Positions 1-11,828 of a stretch of DNA of 64,000 bases are shown in pieces. Made by a program: the position numbers and the translations under genes. This DNA is from Pyricularia pennisetigena (Eukaryota; Ascomycota; Sordariomycetes; Magnaporthales; Pyriculariaceae): NCBI RefSeq assembly GCF_004337985.1, contig NC_043742.1, positions 2,900,176 to 2,964,175 of the forward strand, in the 5' to 3' direction. The notes beneath the pieces were generated by a model. That model made no database searches. It saw only the letters and a list, made by a program, of their open reading frames with translations, and was not told the origin of the DNA. Positions within the stretch are counted from its first letter, which is position 1, and each line of letters begins with the position of its first letter.

Positions 1-1745
1 TATCGCGGCTTGTTCTTTTTTATTTTGGGCGGTATAAATTTGGTTATCCATTGGTACATTTCTTTTCCTATGGTAATCGCGGTTTTTACCCGTCGCTTTT
101 TTCCCGCGTTATCGTCCTGGTTTTTTCTATTTTCCAATTCCTTTTCGACTAAAATTCCTTTTGTATTTTTATTTTTTCGTCCCCGTTTTTTCCTTTCCTC
201 GTTATTTTATCGATTTTTTCCCGTTTTTCCATCGCCCCGTTCCTTATCCGTATTGTTTTTATTTCGTTTATCCTCGTTTCCTGCTCGTTTTTATTTATTG
301 TTCGTATCGTTATTTATCGCTACCAAATCGTCGCTATTATATCCCGGGTTCTTATTTCTTCGGTCGCGTCCCAAATAACGTTTAAATAAACCAACATTGG
401 TAATAAAAATAACCGGCCTTTTAGCCGTAATGGTTAATTGTTTTTGTCGTATAACGGTAATAATCGCCCAATTGTAAATTGTATCGATTAAATGCCGATT
501 GGGTGGTATCGTTAATATATATTCGCAACGTTTTCGTCACGCTGTCGGTGCCGCAAAATTCCAGGGTAATTTAAATAACGACGAATACACCGTTCCGGAA
601 AATGTGTTTTTTTTTACGTTTTTTGCGTAAAAACGTCCAAAATAAATCAAGCTTGGGAATATGGTCCTACCCCCGGTAATATTAATTACCAACGATATTA
701 CGACACCAAAAAATCGTATTATTATTAGAGCGAAACCGTTTACGCTTTTAACCTTATTTTTCGCCGTCGCCTGCAAAAATACAAATCCACGATTTACAAT
801 GGCTATTATATCGTCCAACTTTTAATCAAAAATACCCTCGTGGACGGTAAAAAAGTCCCTGGTGAAAATACCGTCTTGTCCCGAAAATGTTTTACCGCTT
901 ATACCAATTGGGTCCGCGTTTACCAGGACGTATAAAATGAAATAACTAATTCCGGGGCCGCGACGACCCTTACCAAAACCATTATTTTTAGTATTATATC
1001 CAATAACCTTTCCTGCAACGGCGGTGATTGTAACCATTAATTAAAATAAGTTTTTGTATGCGGTTTTGTTTATTTGGAAATGCGTCCCGCTCCCTTAATA
1101 TATAATTGTTTCGATAACGTTATTAATTTTTAAACTTTCCAGGAATATGATACGTCGCTTTATAAAAAGAATTTGCAAAAGAGCGCCAAAATAATAAAAA
1201 TTTCGCTATTTTAATTGCTGTCCTAACCTCTTCCCTCGTTATTTATATATGTTAATTTCGTCCCGCTTATCTCTTACCTTTTTTATTTTTACCACCACCA
1301 CGTTTGGTCGTCGTTTCGAACCCCTTTTGTCTCGTTACCTAATTTATCCCCGTTTTACCCGTGCCCTGACCCGGTATATATTTGGTTTTTCGCGCCCCCG
1401 CGCTCCTATTTCGTCGCGCCCTCGTATTTCTGGTCGTAATTTGGGTAAAAACCCTTTTTTTAAAGAATCTCGTCGTAAATTTGTTTTAATCGATGGTACC
1501 GCACGTCGTCGCACCGCCTTTTTGCGGGAAATGAACCAATTCGTTAAATAATGGGAATTTCCGATCTCCGAAAATAATACGGAAAATGATTAAATAAAAG
1601 ACAAAAACGTTAAAATGGGGGGGGGGAAAAAAACGGAAGGAAATTTAAATAATAAATCGGAAACGTATAATTCGGTTTTCGATTTATGTTTTATTATCGC
1701 CCGAAATTATTGTTTCGTATTATCTATAATAATTTAATTTAAAGA
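1..1745. other. RIP-degraded sequence, element not identified
   Basis: This 1.7-kb stretch is AT-rich, with many CpG and CpC but very few CpA dinucleotides, which is the RIP signature. Open stretches occur on the minus strand (537-818 and 822-1037) and on the plus strand (1249-1551), but none shows a motif I recognise. A purine run lies at about 1615-1645 on the plus strand. It lies beyond the 3' end of the chromodomain of the gypsy element to the right, so it could be the tail of that element or a separate insertion. No LTR edge matching the gypsy-A LTR start was seen here. Confidence 0.5.
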
Positions 1746-2003
1746 TTAAATGGGTGGGATATGGCCACGCCGCCCCAGGGATGGGCGCTGTTTGCGTAAT
1801 CGTCGGTTTATTTCTACTGTTTTTCGCCCCGGAAGAAATTTCATTTTACCTGTTTTTATTACCGTATGTTTGGTTAAATGAATATTTATTTTGAATTTAC
1901 CGCATCGCCTTCTTACCGGGGAATTGTCGGCCTTTTTATTCATTATGGTAAATCCCTGGTCCGGTTAAATATTTTGTTGCTGGCGTCGTTTTGATATTGG
2001 GCC
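1746..2003 (-). pseudogene. C-terminal tail of gypsy-A pol after the chromodomain
   Basis: An open stretch of about 65 codons reads on the minus strand in the same frame as the chromodomain once the inserted element at 2009-2650 and one TSD copy are removed. It is basic (many K and R). I see no domain of its own; it is most simply the extreme C-terminus of the polyprotein. One in-frame stop separates it from the chromodomain part. Confidence 0.4.
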
Positions 2004-2008
2004 ATTAT

Positions 2009-2650
2009 TGTGAACATGGCTAGCGCAGGGCTAGTTATATTAGCGACCCTGCATTATCTTATAACGGCTAGCACGGGCTAATTTTATCAGTCACACTGCA
2101 TCGAATAAATAAATAAATAACAAAGAAAACGTATACGCGTTTATACACACAAAGCTTTATATATCACGTCTTTGTTCATAATTTCAACAACAAAACAAAT
2201 ACGTCATATATAATCTAGCTTAGTGGTATAATGCACGTACCATAATCTATATTATATATACGTTGTTGAAGTGCGTGGGTTCAAATCCCGTTGTGGTCGC
2301 AGATTTTCTGTGCATGCATTAGCACAATAGGCCGTTAGGCTCAATAGGTCGGCAGGTCAGTCACATAAATAAGGCCAAATCATGTGACGTGACCGCGCAT
2401 TCCGGACATCCGGATCGAAGATCTGCACCTACGGATTCGAACACGTAATTCACAACTTAGCCTTAGATTTGTCACCTTTACAACCTTCATCGATTCAACG
2501 ATTCAACGAATCGATTGTGCAACAATATATCATCTCTACTACCCGCTAGCAGACGGTTATCTGCCATTTCAACGTTCCATCAGCCTTATACGTGATCCAC
2601 TTTTCCCCGCGTTCAATATTAAGCTTATTCTATCTCGTAACCTCCTCACA
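2009..2650 (+). mobile_element. Solo LTR-like element T1 with tRNA-like boxes
   Basis: A 642-bp unit starts TGTGAACATGG and ends CCTCACA (5-bp inverted ends TGTGA/TCACA). It is flanked by a perfect 5-bp duplication ATTAT at 2004-2008 and 2651-2655, which fits an LTR retrotransposon solo LTR. Inside is a Pol III-like A box TAGCTTAGTGGT (2216-2227) and B box GGTTCAAATCC (2278-2288), followed by TGTGGTCGCA, which resembles a tRNA 3' acceptor half. A second B-box-like GTTCGAATCC lies on the minus strand at 2433-2442. It sits in the 3' part of gypsy-A. Two relatives are at 15277-15934 and 37772-38432. No coding sequence is seen. Confidence 0.75.
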
Positions 2651-2655
2651 ATTAT

Positions 2656-3198
2656 TCGTCCGGGCCGGCCCCCATTTCGTGTCGAATTCGTCTAATACCC
2701 GTATATTTTCCACTGCTAATAAATCTTTTTATATGGGTTCGTCGTACTTTTTCCATTTTATTAAAACTTTGCGTTTGCGCCTTTTTTTACTACGTTTTTC
2801 GCAATTAGGATTTTTTTTATTACCCATCTTTCCGCGGTATCGTTATCTAAATTTAATAGGATCAATAACCGGCCGGGTTCAATATCGGTACGCATTTGGG
2901 ACGGTAATAAATTATCCGCGGTTTTTTCGATTAATTCCACGTAAATGGTGGGGTGGACTTTTTTCGGGACGTTTAACGTAACCGTTAATGGTATAAAAAT
3001 CGCCACGATTATGTATTTATTCGCTATAAAAATAAAGCTTTTATTCGGGCGGTTAATTTTAACCTTTTGTAGGTTAAAAAAAATTTTATCCCCTATTTTA
3101 AAACGTTCCACCGGTTTCCGTATTTTATTTGCGTTTTTTTTGGCGTTAGTATATATAAACCATAGCGGCGTGAGCCACCTTTATACCGTGTCTAAAAT
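2656..3198 (-). pseudogene. Gypsy-A integrase C-terminus and chromodomain
   Basis: Minus-strand codons from 3111 give a typical gypsy integrase C-terminal domain: FKIGDKIFFNL, an LNVPKKVHP segment and a PLLPSQ-like LLPSQMRTD segment. Below 2760 the frame changes and a chromodomain-like stretch follows (KWKKYDEP, then VLDEFDTKWGPARTNN), with a stop in place of the usual tryptophan. The chromodomain in such elements tethers integration to methylated histone H3; this copy cannot be functional. It is cut on the right by the Copia element at its TSD (3199-3203). Confidence 0.8.
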
Positions 3199-3203
3199 GC
3201 TAT

Positions 3204-3718
3204 TGTTAATTATATGCGTTATTTAGCATGTAATGGGTCCACCTTTATTTGTATATAAGCCATAATAGATAGTGCCGAAATGGGGCTGTTAGGGCTGTCG
3301 GATTTTCTGTTATATTTTGTGTATTGCAGGAGTTGCGATTCAAAGTCAGCGAGTGGGGTTTCACCCTGTACCGGGTTGAAATTTTCACCAAGTCAGCGTG
3401 CGAACCTAGAAATGGTTTATATGGAAATAAGGGTGTTTTTTCAACAACGTATACAAAATAATTTTTCGGAAAATCGTATGCGGTACCGGAGCCCTTTGCG
3501 GGGTGCGGACCCCCACTTCGATGTCGGAAAGTATATAAGGGAGACAAAACAAAATTTCCCCCACAAATAAATCAAATTTATTAATCCCAAAATTAGTGAA
3601 CCACTTTAGTGAATTTAATGCATTTAAGCCCTGTAATTACAGGCTTTACAACGCAATTAGCATTACGCCGCACCTACGCTAATACCTAAACCCCTGTTAG
3701 CAACCCATATTATTAACA
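3204..3718 (+). repeat. 5' LTR of the Copia element
   Basis: 515 bp, TGTTAA...TTAACA ends. Differs from the right LTR mainly by C/T and G/A changes, as expected for RIP after insertion. The GCTAT duplication lies immediately to the left. Confidence 0.85.
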
Positions 3719-4650
3719 AATCATAAGCCCGGAAAGGTTTTAGTTTGTGCATTAAAATGTATTTTGCATCGTTGGAAAGCCTGAAATTCAGGTTTTATTT
3801 TGGTTATTGACGCATTTTTACAATACGTATATTGACGAAAATATTGCTGTTTTTGTGTGAAATTGTTGGTTTTAGGCGCTAATTTAGCACTTAACCCCCT
3901 GTATTTACAATAGGGATCGCTAAACATTAGCGTTCGACTCAGGCCTTTTCAGGTACTGCAGCGTTCGCTTGCATTGCAAATCCAAAATTTTTGGTATGGC
4001 TTTTGTGGATCGTGCACGCCATTGTAATTGGCTCAAATTTTTAATAGGGTTTACGCTAGCGAATCAGGGCCAAAAACCCCTGTATTCGGTCGCTAATAAC
4101 CCATTCAATCATAATGCGTTTAATAGGGTTTACAATAACCCATAAACCCATTAGCGGAATTACGTTAATGGTTAGTTTACCCTGCACGATACCCCGCAAT
4201 TTACCCTGCACCCATCTAACGAATTGAATTCGTTACGTGCACGTGGATTGGTACAAATACCAGGGCAACCATTAATTGCGGATTTTAGGGATTCTCACCC
4301 TGTAATTTAATGCACTTTAACCATTGGAAAATAGCAATAAACCCTGTAATTGGCAATTACAGGCTTATACCCGTTAAAAGGCAAACGGTATAGCAAATCC
4401 TAAATTAAATAGGGTATTTATCCTTAGGCGATTATGTTAATTGATTATAACTATAAATTAGAGAATTACAATTATAATTCAAATTATCCTATAATGGAAA
4501 ACAACCCTATATCGGGCCTTCCAGACCCAATTTTAACAAATAGGGGGCCTAATCCCAACCCAAACAAAATTTTAACCACTAAAATACAGGCCTAAAGCCT
4601 GCAATTAAAAGCGTTAACTACGCAAATAAATTTATCTCAAAGGATAATTT

Positions 4651-5282
4651 AACAATTAATTGCCCTATTAACCGTTAAAAACGGTAATTTTACGAATTTT
4701 TCAGGTAATTCGGAAAATATACCCGCGACCGAACCCCTTAATCCACCTGGTAACCTAATTTTAGGTGACGGGATAGGTAAAAAACTATCGAAACGGGTAT
4801 TTTCCTTCCCTGCAAATTGTAAACAAATAGGGGCTAGCAATTACGATTTGTGGAAATTGGCGTTAATAGTACAATTTAGGGCTATAAAAACAGCGGAGTT
4901 TCTTTCCAACCCTAAAATTGGTTATACCCTACCGGAACACGAGCAATTAGTCCTATTATTGCTTATAAAAAACAGCTTAACCAAAAAACCTTTTAAATCC
5001 ATTGCATGGCATTCTAACCCCGTAACGGTTTATAAAACCCTGGAAAATAATTATTCCGTTACACCCGAAATTAGTCGAAATTCACTATATCGGGAATTCC
5101 ACGCCTTAAACTCTTCGAAATTTAAAAGATCAATACCTAAATTCATCAACCGTTTTAACTTATTAATAGCTAAATTAGCGAATGCTAACGTGCAAATTGA
5201 CCCCGTAAACGTACGAAACCAATATTTACGGGCCCTGGAGGGGATATTCCCTATTTGGACCGAACGCCAACGCAATACTTAA
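4651..5282 (+). pseudogene. Copia-type gag (UBN2-like) region
   Basis: The frame is open from about 4651, with a methionine at 4848. The 144 codons from there show the retrotransposon Copia-like gag pattern: an alpha-helical region with LYREFHALNSSKF, then SIPKFINRFNLLIAKL and DPVNVRNQYLRALE. This family (UBN2 or gag-polypeptide of Copia LTR elements) forms the virus-like particle. There is no clear start before 4651 and the frame ends at 5282, so the gag is cut short relative to a full gag with a zinc knuckle. RIP-type stops are the likely cause. Confidence 0.75.
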
Positions 5283-5568
5283 CGGGCCCTGCAGGTAATA
5301 GGCCAAAATTCGGAAAAATTGAATTTGCAATACCTTATAGCGGACCTTATATCCGAAAATTCGATTTTAGGTTCCACAACGGCTAATACCGCCAGTTATA
5401 GGTCTGAAGGCAAAAAAACGGGTAAAAAAACGCTAAAAAAGACGTTAAAAAGGAGAATAATGGGCATGAAAACACCTTTAAATCACGAAAAAAAGTAAAA
5501 ACTCTAATTCGGATTCTGCCTTTGCAAAAAATACGAAATCCTCCAACTCCAGCGAATTAACCGCTGCA

Positions 5569-6111
5569 ATGTCCATAATTTTTATAAATTTCGAACTATT
5601 TATGGGTTCGATTCCAGGTGACGTTAACGAATACGCAGCGTATAACGCCCTGGAGCAGGAGGTTAATTCCGCTATTAGCGGAATTATAAAATTACGTTCG
5701 GATTCGGATTCGGAAACCGATACCCGTAAAACGCTAAAACCACAGGCTTTAACAGCTAATTTTAAAATTAAGATGAAACCTGGACGCGGCGTAAAAAGGA
5801 CCCCTAAGCCTTGGAAATTAGGTTACTTTATCCTATACGATATAAATAGCACGCACCGTATTTTTGCAAATAAGCAATTTTTTACCGATTATACCCCCGG
5901 CTTTACAGTCGAAATCGGTACAAAAGGTGGCCCTATTAGGCCTGTAAACACCGGAACTGTGAAAATACAAATCCGTTACCCCCAAAAAGCTGACGAATTT
6001 AAAAAGGTTACGTTAAATAACGTTTTGTTTATCCTTTCGTTTAAAATAAATATCGTTAATGGCCTTATACACTATAATACAGGGAGCGTATTATTAAAAA
6101 ATACCCTGTAA
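5569..6111 (+). pseudogene. Copia-type protease and pre-integrase region
   Basis: 180 codons open. The second half matches the Copia aspartic protease pattern: a WxLxxxxILYDINSTHRI stretch where the usual catalytic Asp-Ser-Gly is expected (here D-I-N-S-T, so the catalytic triplet is not intact), FFTDYTPGF, then VNTGTVKIQI and VTLNNVLFILSFKINIVNG, which corresponds to the Copia 'NVLYVP..NLLS' stretch. The frame ends at 6111, 72 bp before the right LTR. Nothing downstream of protease is present. Confidence 0.75.
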
Positions 6112-6183
6112 GATAAGGATCGCAAAGCGTAAAAACGTTTAAATACTGCTAAACATTTGTTTTATTTAAAGGTTAAAAGGTGA

Positions 6184-6699
6184 TGTTAATTATATGCGTT
6201 ATTTAGCATGTGATGGGTCCACCTTTATTTGTATATAAACCATAATAGATAGTGCCGAAATGGGGCTGTTGGGGCTGTCATATTTTCTATTATGTTTTGT
6301 GTGTTGCAGGAGTTGCGATTCAAAGTCAGCGAGTGGGGTTTCACCCTGTACCGGGTTGAAATTTTCACCAAATCAGCGTGCGAACCTAGAAATGGTTTAT
6401 ATGGAAATGAGGGTGTTTTTTCAACAACGCATACACAATAATTTTTCGGAAAATCGTGTGCGGCACCGGAACCCTTTGCGGGGTGCGGACCCCCATTTCG
6501 ATGTCGGAGAGTATGTAAGGGAAATAAAGCGAAGTTTCCCCCACCAATGAATCAAATCTATTAATCCCAAAGTTAGTGAGCCATTTTAGTGAATTTAGTG
6601 CATTTAAGCCCTGTCATTACAGGCTTTTACAACGCAACTAGCACTACGCCGCACCTAGGCTAATGCCTAAGCCCCTGTTAGCAACCCATATCGTTAACA
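6184..6699 (+). repeat. 3' LTR of the Copia element
   Basis: 516 bp, aligned end to end with 3204-3718. GCTAT duplication follows at 6700-6704. Confidence 0.85.
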
Positions 6700-6704
6700 G
6701 CTAT

Positions 6705-9300
6705 AAAAACAAATTCACGCGGCTTTTGGGCGTGGAACCCGGCCCTCCATTTACTTATATTATCGGGACCGCGTTTATTTTATAATTCCATAATAACCTG
6801 TAACAACTCAACCCTGTAATTAACGAATTTTAGTTATTAGCGCTAATTAAACGGCTGGTAAATACCCGGGCCAGTTTATTTAGTCGAATACCACGAAAAC
6901 CTTTAAATAACATTATATTTCCACTTAATGCGTTCCGTACCATTATCCGTTTTTGGGTGGTAGGACGTCAATAATAATTGTAAAATTTTTGTTTATCGGT
7001 ACAATTCCAACTGATAACCCTTTGCCCAATTTAACCCCCGGTCCGAAATAATCGCGCTAAGGACACCCCTAAGCCGCCATGAAATAAAAAGAATTTTGCG
7101 GCGTAAATTTCGGCCTTTATCGAATTTATCGCTTTTAATTGGACATATTTGGAAAAGTTATTAATTATAACCGTTATATAACGCGACGCATCCGTATCGT
7201 TACCTAGTAAAACCGTTGTAAAATCGATAAAAATTCATTTCCAGAACCTGTCCGCTATTAATAGGGGTTATAATAACCTTTATTTGCGTCGTTTCGACGG
7301 TTTTAACCTACGGTAAATGCCGCAATTACGTACGAATCGTCGGACATATTCGGCCATCCCGTCCCAAAATTAATTTCGGACCAGGATCGAAAATATATTA
7401 TTCTTACCGCAATAATTAATTATTAGGGATTCATACATCCGTTATAAAATTACCGTAATTAGGGGTTCCTAATTGGGTAATTGAAAACGGTTTTTATACA
7501 ATAACGTGCCAGAAGCGTTTATTAAATAATCCGTTATTTATACCATCGTTTTGATTTCGGGTAGGAATCGTTTTATCTCCTGCTGGACCGCGTTACGTTT
7601 ATAGGCGTATACCAGGTTTTCTTCCATTAATTTTTTCCCAAATCCGGTTACATAAAGCTGTTGGAAAATAAGTATTCTTTCCGGGTCCGCCGGTAATATA
7701 TTTGGTAATAATATTTAAAAAATGCCGATTATAATTATACCGGGTATTGGACTCAATATTATCGTCTTTTTCTCCTCGTTAATTGCGTCCTGCTTCCGTT
7801 TCGATAACGCGTCGGGGATTATCGCGTATTTTTTTAATCGGTATTTTAAAATATATTTAATTTTGGATAGGATTTCCGCCCACCGTATTTGTCGTTTTAA
7901 CATTACCCTCGGTTTCGTAAAATATTCGAATATTTTTGAATCCGTAAAAATAGTAAAAGGAAAACGGATATTACGTAACTCCGCTTTCTATATTTGCTAA
8001 TAATGGACGACCGCGAGCAATTCCTTATCGTAAGTAATATAATTACGTTAAACCGTGGTTAATTTAACGAAATAAAATGTTACCGGTTTCTATAACCCGT
8101 TTTTCCCTTTTTATACTAATACCCCCCGATAATTGCGCCGGAAAAATCCGCTTACACTTTCGTTTCCACTTCGTTATTCCATTGGACCAATATTAGCGTT
8201 TGCAAAAATATTTGATTAAATATTTTGAAAACGGCGTCCTTTTGTAATATTCATTTGGACAGTATTCCTTTTTTAATAAACCGAAATAGGGGCGCCGTTA
8301 AACCCAAATACCCGTTTATAAAGTTTCGGTAAAAATTGACGAATTTTAAAAAACCCCGCAATCCTTTTAACCTCGTTGGGGTTTCCCATTCCCGTACCGC
8401 GCGTAATTTCTCCGGATCGACCGCCACGCTTATATTAACGTAAATATTAAACCTAAAATATTTACCCAAGGTTATTGCGAACGCGTTTTTTATCCGAATT
8501 TAAATATAATCCCGCCTTTTTCAATTTTCCCAAAATATGGGCAAATATCCGCCAATAATCCGTTTTGGAACCGGACGTATAAATTAAATTATCGTCCAAA
8601 TATATTAATATATGATCGCCGAATATATATCCTAAAACACGGTTAATATATCGTTAAAACCTGGCCGGGGCGCCCGCTAATCTGAGCGGGTATATTAACC
8701 ATTCGCATAATTCGAATTTTGTGCAAAAAATCGTAAAATATTTATCCCTTTCGGCCACGCGTAATTTATAAACAGCTGCGCGTACGTTTATTTTAATAAA
8801 CTATTTTACCCCGGATAAAAAGCGGAGCGTTTTTTTAATTAATAGTAAACAATACCGGTCCTATATTATAATAGCGATCAATATTTTATAATCGACGTAT
8901 AAACGCCATTTTCCAAAAGTTTTCCGAACTGTTAGGACCGGGCCGCGGTTAACAACGCGTTTACTCGGATTTATTTTTTATTTATTATATCGATTATTTG
9001 TCGGCGCAATTCCAGCAATTAATCGCGCGGTATATAATAGAACCGGCCTTATAATAATAACGGGGATTAACCGTTATTGTTTTCCAGGATCCGGATATAA
9101 TAATCTAATTCGCTTTTATACAGGGGTAAAACCGAAATTTTACCGTCGCTAAATAAATTTTCGAAACTTTTTAACTTTTCGGGTAACGTCGCCGGTAGCC
9201 CTGCGTCATTCTCATTTACCGCCGATAAGGTTGGGACCCGGGTTATATTTTGTAATAAAATAAAAGCGAATTATATTTATTCGTTCGTATTTTCTTTTGT
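6705..9300 (-). pseudogene. Gypsy-A pol: RT, RNase H, integrase relic
   Basis: Read on the minus strand. RT: a stretch around 8650-8530 gives HILIYLDDNLIYTS with the catalytic YLDD intact at 8602-8591. The RT to RNase H connection (8469-8251) shows DPEKLRAVREWETPT, GLRGFLKFVNFYRNFI and APLFRFIKK. RNase H C-terminus (7903-7715): RQIRWAEILSK and IPDALSKRK. Integrase core: an ISDRG-like segment near 7055 and SYHPKTDNGTERI at 6963-6928. Frames change several times and stops are common, so it is inactive. The product would have been a polyprotein copying and integrating the element. Confidence 0.85.
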
Positions 9301-9746
9301 TTTTCGGGCCGTTATTAGGAATACGTTACCCAGAATTACCGTAGGAATCCTACTTTTCGGGCGCAGGGATAATTCCTGCACGAACAATTTTCTAACAAAC
9401 CTTATTTTTAACCTTCCCTAATTTGGGTTAAATACCATTTTTCGGTAAATTATCCAAACGAATCCCAGGAACAGGTCCTGGGTTAATCCCGAGATAATAT
9501 AGAAAAGTATTAACGCAAATTAACCGTCGATATCCACGTCGCAATTACCCATTTCCCGTATATCGGTTCGTGTTCGTCCCGTTACCGTGCCTCACCGGCG
9601 GGTTGATGGTAGAACAATTTTTATTATTTTTAATTTGTCGGTATAATATTTATTTATAACCGCCCAATATTCGCACCCTAAATCCATTTATATAATAATA
9701 AATTTCAATAAATTAATCAAAACCGGGATAAGGAATGGTCGCCTAT

Positions 9747-10859
9747 TTATAATGATTTATATTTCTTCAATTGTTTTTTCCCATTTGTATTTGCTAATAT
9801 AATATAAAACAGTCGGGGCCCGGCGCGTTTCCTTTTTTGGGTTAAAATTGCGGCCAAAAATCTAATGTTTTCCTTTTTCGGGGTCGTTCCACGTTGGACG
9901 TATAACCGGCGCAAACTGGTAATCCTGGGTATAATAGCAAGTAAACCCGCAACGGCAATAGGCCCCTGTTTCGCGGCGTCGTTGGAATTCCTAAACGAAT
10001 ATTTATAAAACCCGATTTTTCCCTTTATTTCCATCCAATCGGCGCCTTTTTCGTTTTTCACCAACGTTATAACGGCCGCGGCCAATTTTATCGTTAATAG
10101 GCCTATCATTATTATATTTTTAAAACCCGTTTATACAGAATTCGGAGAGCAGACGTTCCGTTTTTAACTAAAACGCTTTTTTAAATCGATAATTTCCAGG
10201 TCCTGGGCGATATAACGGTATACAACCATAAATCCTTCATAGGAATCGGAGGCGATACCTTTTTTTACCGACGCCTTTTTTATCCTATTAACGACCCGGA
10301 AACGTAAATAATTAGCCCGTATTTCGTTTAATTATTCGAAAGCCCCGGCCGCCGTAAAAAAACGTTCGAATTTGGTAGAACAATGTGCGAATAATTCGCC
10401 GTATCGCATACAAAACACCTTTAATTCGGCGAAAGTTTAAGCTTTTCTATATAAGTAGTCGTACGTGCGCCCGAAATATTCGATAAAATTTTCGTGGTTA
10501 TACCTTTTTTCCGTACCTTTTATTTCGTAAAACAAACGGACCATATTTTATATTATTGTGGTCAAACTAAATTATATATATTCGAATTGGTCGCGCTGGT
10601 TTCTAATAAATTCCGTATCCCGTATTAATTTATACGAAATAATTTATTTCCAAATTGTAAACGCAACCTGTACGCCGTCCTACGGTGGGGGGTTACGTAA
10701 AAACTTTTTTTTAAAATGTTATTTTTGCGCGATTACGCCTACGTTCGAGGATTGCAATTGCATTTAAACGACACGTTTTTCCAATATCGTAATATTTGCA
10801 GCCAGGCTTTGGTAAAAATCGTGGGTTTCCCCTCCCAGGCCTGGCCTTAGGTTAGCCAT
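9747..10859 (-). pseudogene. Gypsy-A gag region relic
   Basis: The gag start is supported by an ATG at 10859-10857 (MANLRPGLGGE...) shortly inside the right LTR area. The frame is broken after about 35 codons. A 120-codon open stretch (10109-9747) is basic and lies where the end of gag or start of protease is expected, but I cannot assign a domain with certainty. Position relative to the LTR and RT is the main evidence. Confidence 0.5.
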
Positions 10860-11077
10860 TATCGTACTTAAATTAAACCTTAGTAAGTATTATAAAATAA
10901 ACCGATGGCTTTGGGACCGTCAAATATCCTTATTGGTATTATTACTAACGTTAAAAAGAGAAGGAAGGAAAAGGTGTATATCCGGGTCGTGGTAATGTTT
11001 TTCCCTTTTATATATTATCCCTAACCCGCTCTTATATCTTATTACGTGATACATGCCTTAGGCACGAGTCCATAACA
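10860..11077 (-). repeat. 5' LTR area of gypsy-A (inner edge uncertain)
   Basis: Minus strand begins TGTTATGGACTCGTGCC at 11077 and includes TATATAAAAGGG (about 11018-11007), a TATA-type promoter. The inner LTR edge and primer site are not clear; the gag ATG is at 10859. Right of 11077 sequence related to gypsy-B resumes, so gypsy-A probably inserted there. Confidence 0.55.
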
Positions 11078-11513
11078 TAGGTTGTATAATTGTATATATA
11101 GTATATAATCCAGTTTATTAGTTCGTACTGGTCTGAAAATGTTATTTATTAGTCACTTATTGCGTTTAATCCTCGTAATTTGGTTTTAACGTCAGGGGTG
11201 TTATTCTATTGTTTAATTACCAAGTCGAAATAAAGGTTGGGAACGTTTCTGGAATTAGATTTGGTAGTATATCCCGGTTTATCACACTTAAAACATTCAC
11301 CATTTTTGGGGTCCTTACGAAGCTTTCGGAATTGGGTTGCGTTTGAATTTATAAATCCGCTATATATCCCATATAAGGTATTATATTAACGAGGCTGTTT
11401 AGGGTACTGGTATTGACGTCCTATTTCAGCTTATCGCAAAACTGGGCCCCATACACTGCGTTTTTCGCGTCGTTCCAATTTTTGCTTATAAAATCGGTTA
11501 TCGATTTTAACCG

Positions 11514-11828
11514 CTATTCCATATATTTTACTAACGTATCGGGCCGTTCTTTTCTAATCAATTCGTCCTCAACCCGTTTTTTCAACTTTGCATAAAAGCG
11601 TACTATTAGGGCTTCCTTAACCCATAATAATTTGGCGTTAATTTGTCGAAACTCATTAATATATGTAAATACCAATTTAGTTTGGGTAAAGCGTACCAAT
11701 TTGCCTTTAACTTTGCGTTTCTCGTCTGGGTTACCGAATACTCCCTTAACACATTTTTCGAAATTTTCGTAACTGTGGAAAATGCGGTTAATTTTAGCTT
11801 TACGGTTATTTTCCTCCTCGTAATCCAA
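11514..11828 (-). pseudogene. Gypsy-B copy i gag core
   Basis: 104 open codons with the retrotransposon gag pattern: VFGNPDEKRKVKGKLVR, LVFTYINEFRQINAKLLW, EALIVRFYAKLKKRVEDE and RPDTLVKYME. This is the capsid-like domain of Ty3/gypsy gag. The same region is recognisable in copies ii and iii (35796-36017). Upstream and downstream frames are broken. Confidence 0.8.

Larger units (their letters stand above)
3204..6699 (+). mobile_element. Short Copia-type LTR retrotransposon (gag and protease only)
   Basis: A complete element by structure: two near-identical LTRs (3204-3718 and 6184-6699) that begin TGTTAATTATATGCG and end TTAACA, with perfect 5-bp TSD GCTAT at 3199-3203 and 6700-6704. The internal part is only 2465 bp. 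It holds a Copia-type gag region and a protease-like region, and I see no integrase, reverse transcriptase or RNase H. A purine-rich stretch (AAAGGTTAAAAGG) precedes the right LTR. It is inserted in gypsy-A integrase. It is probably a non-autonomous deletion derivative; other LTRs of this family occur all over the window. Confidence 0.85.
1746..11077 (-). mobile_element. Ty3/gypsy chromovirus, family A, RIP-inactivated and nested
   Basis: On the minus strand the order is: LTR edge (TGTTATGG..., starting at 11077), gag start (ATG at 10859-10857), gag/protease relics, reverse transcriptase (YLDD codons intact at 8602-8591), RNase H, integrase (SYHPKTDNGTER at about 6963-6928), and the integrase C-terminal SH3-like fold plus chromodomain (3111-2656). 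That order (RT before IN) and the chromodomain define a Ty3/gypsy chromovirus. It is interrupted by a Copia element (3204-6699) and a solo LTR-like element (2009-2650); both have perfect TSDs, so the gypsy sequence reads across them. Many stops and frameshifts make it dead. The 3' LTR was not found; it may lie left of the window. Confidence 0.85.

Noticed and set aside
10..385. Phe-rich ORFs at the left end
   Set aside because: They are the T-rich strand of RIP-mutated DNA read in two frames; no domain, composition explains them.
2216..2310. A genuine tRNA gene
   Set aside because: A and B boxes and an acceptor-like 3' half are present, but the 5' acceptor strand does not pair and the unit is repeated in mobile elements, so I treat it as tRNA-derived.
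3245..3570. ORFs of about 100 codons in both Copia LTRs (3245-3570, 6260-6550)
   Set aside because: They lie wholly in the LTR and cover promoter and leader sequence; the similar peptides only reflect that the two LTRs are copies.
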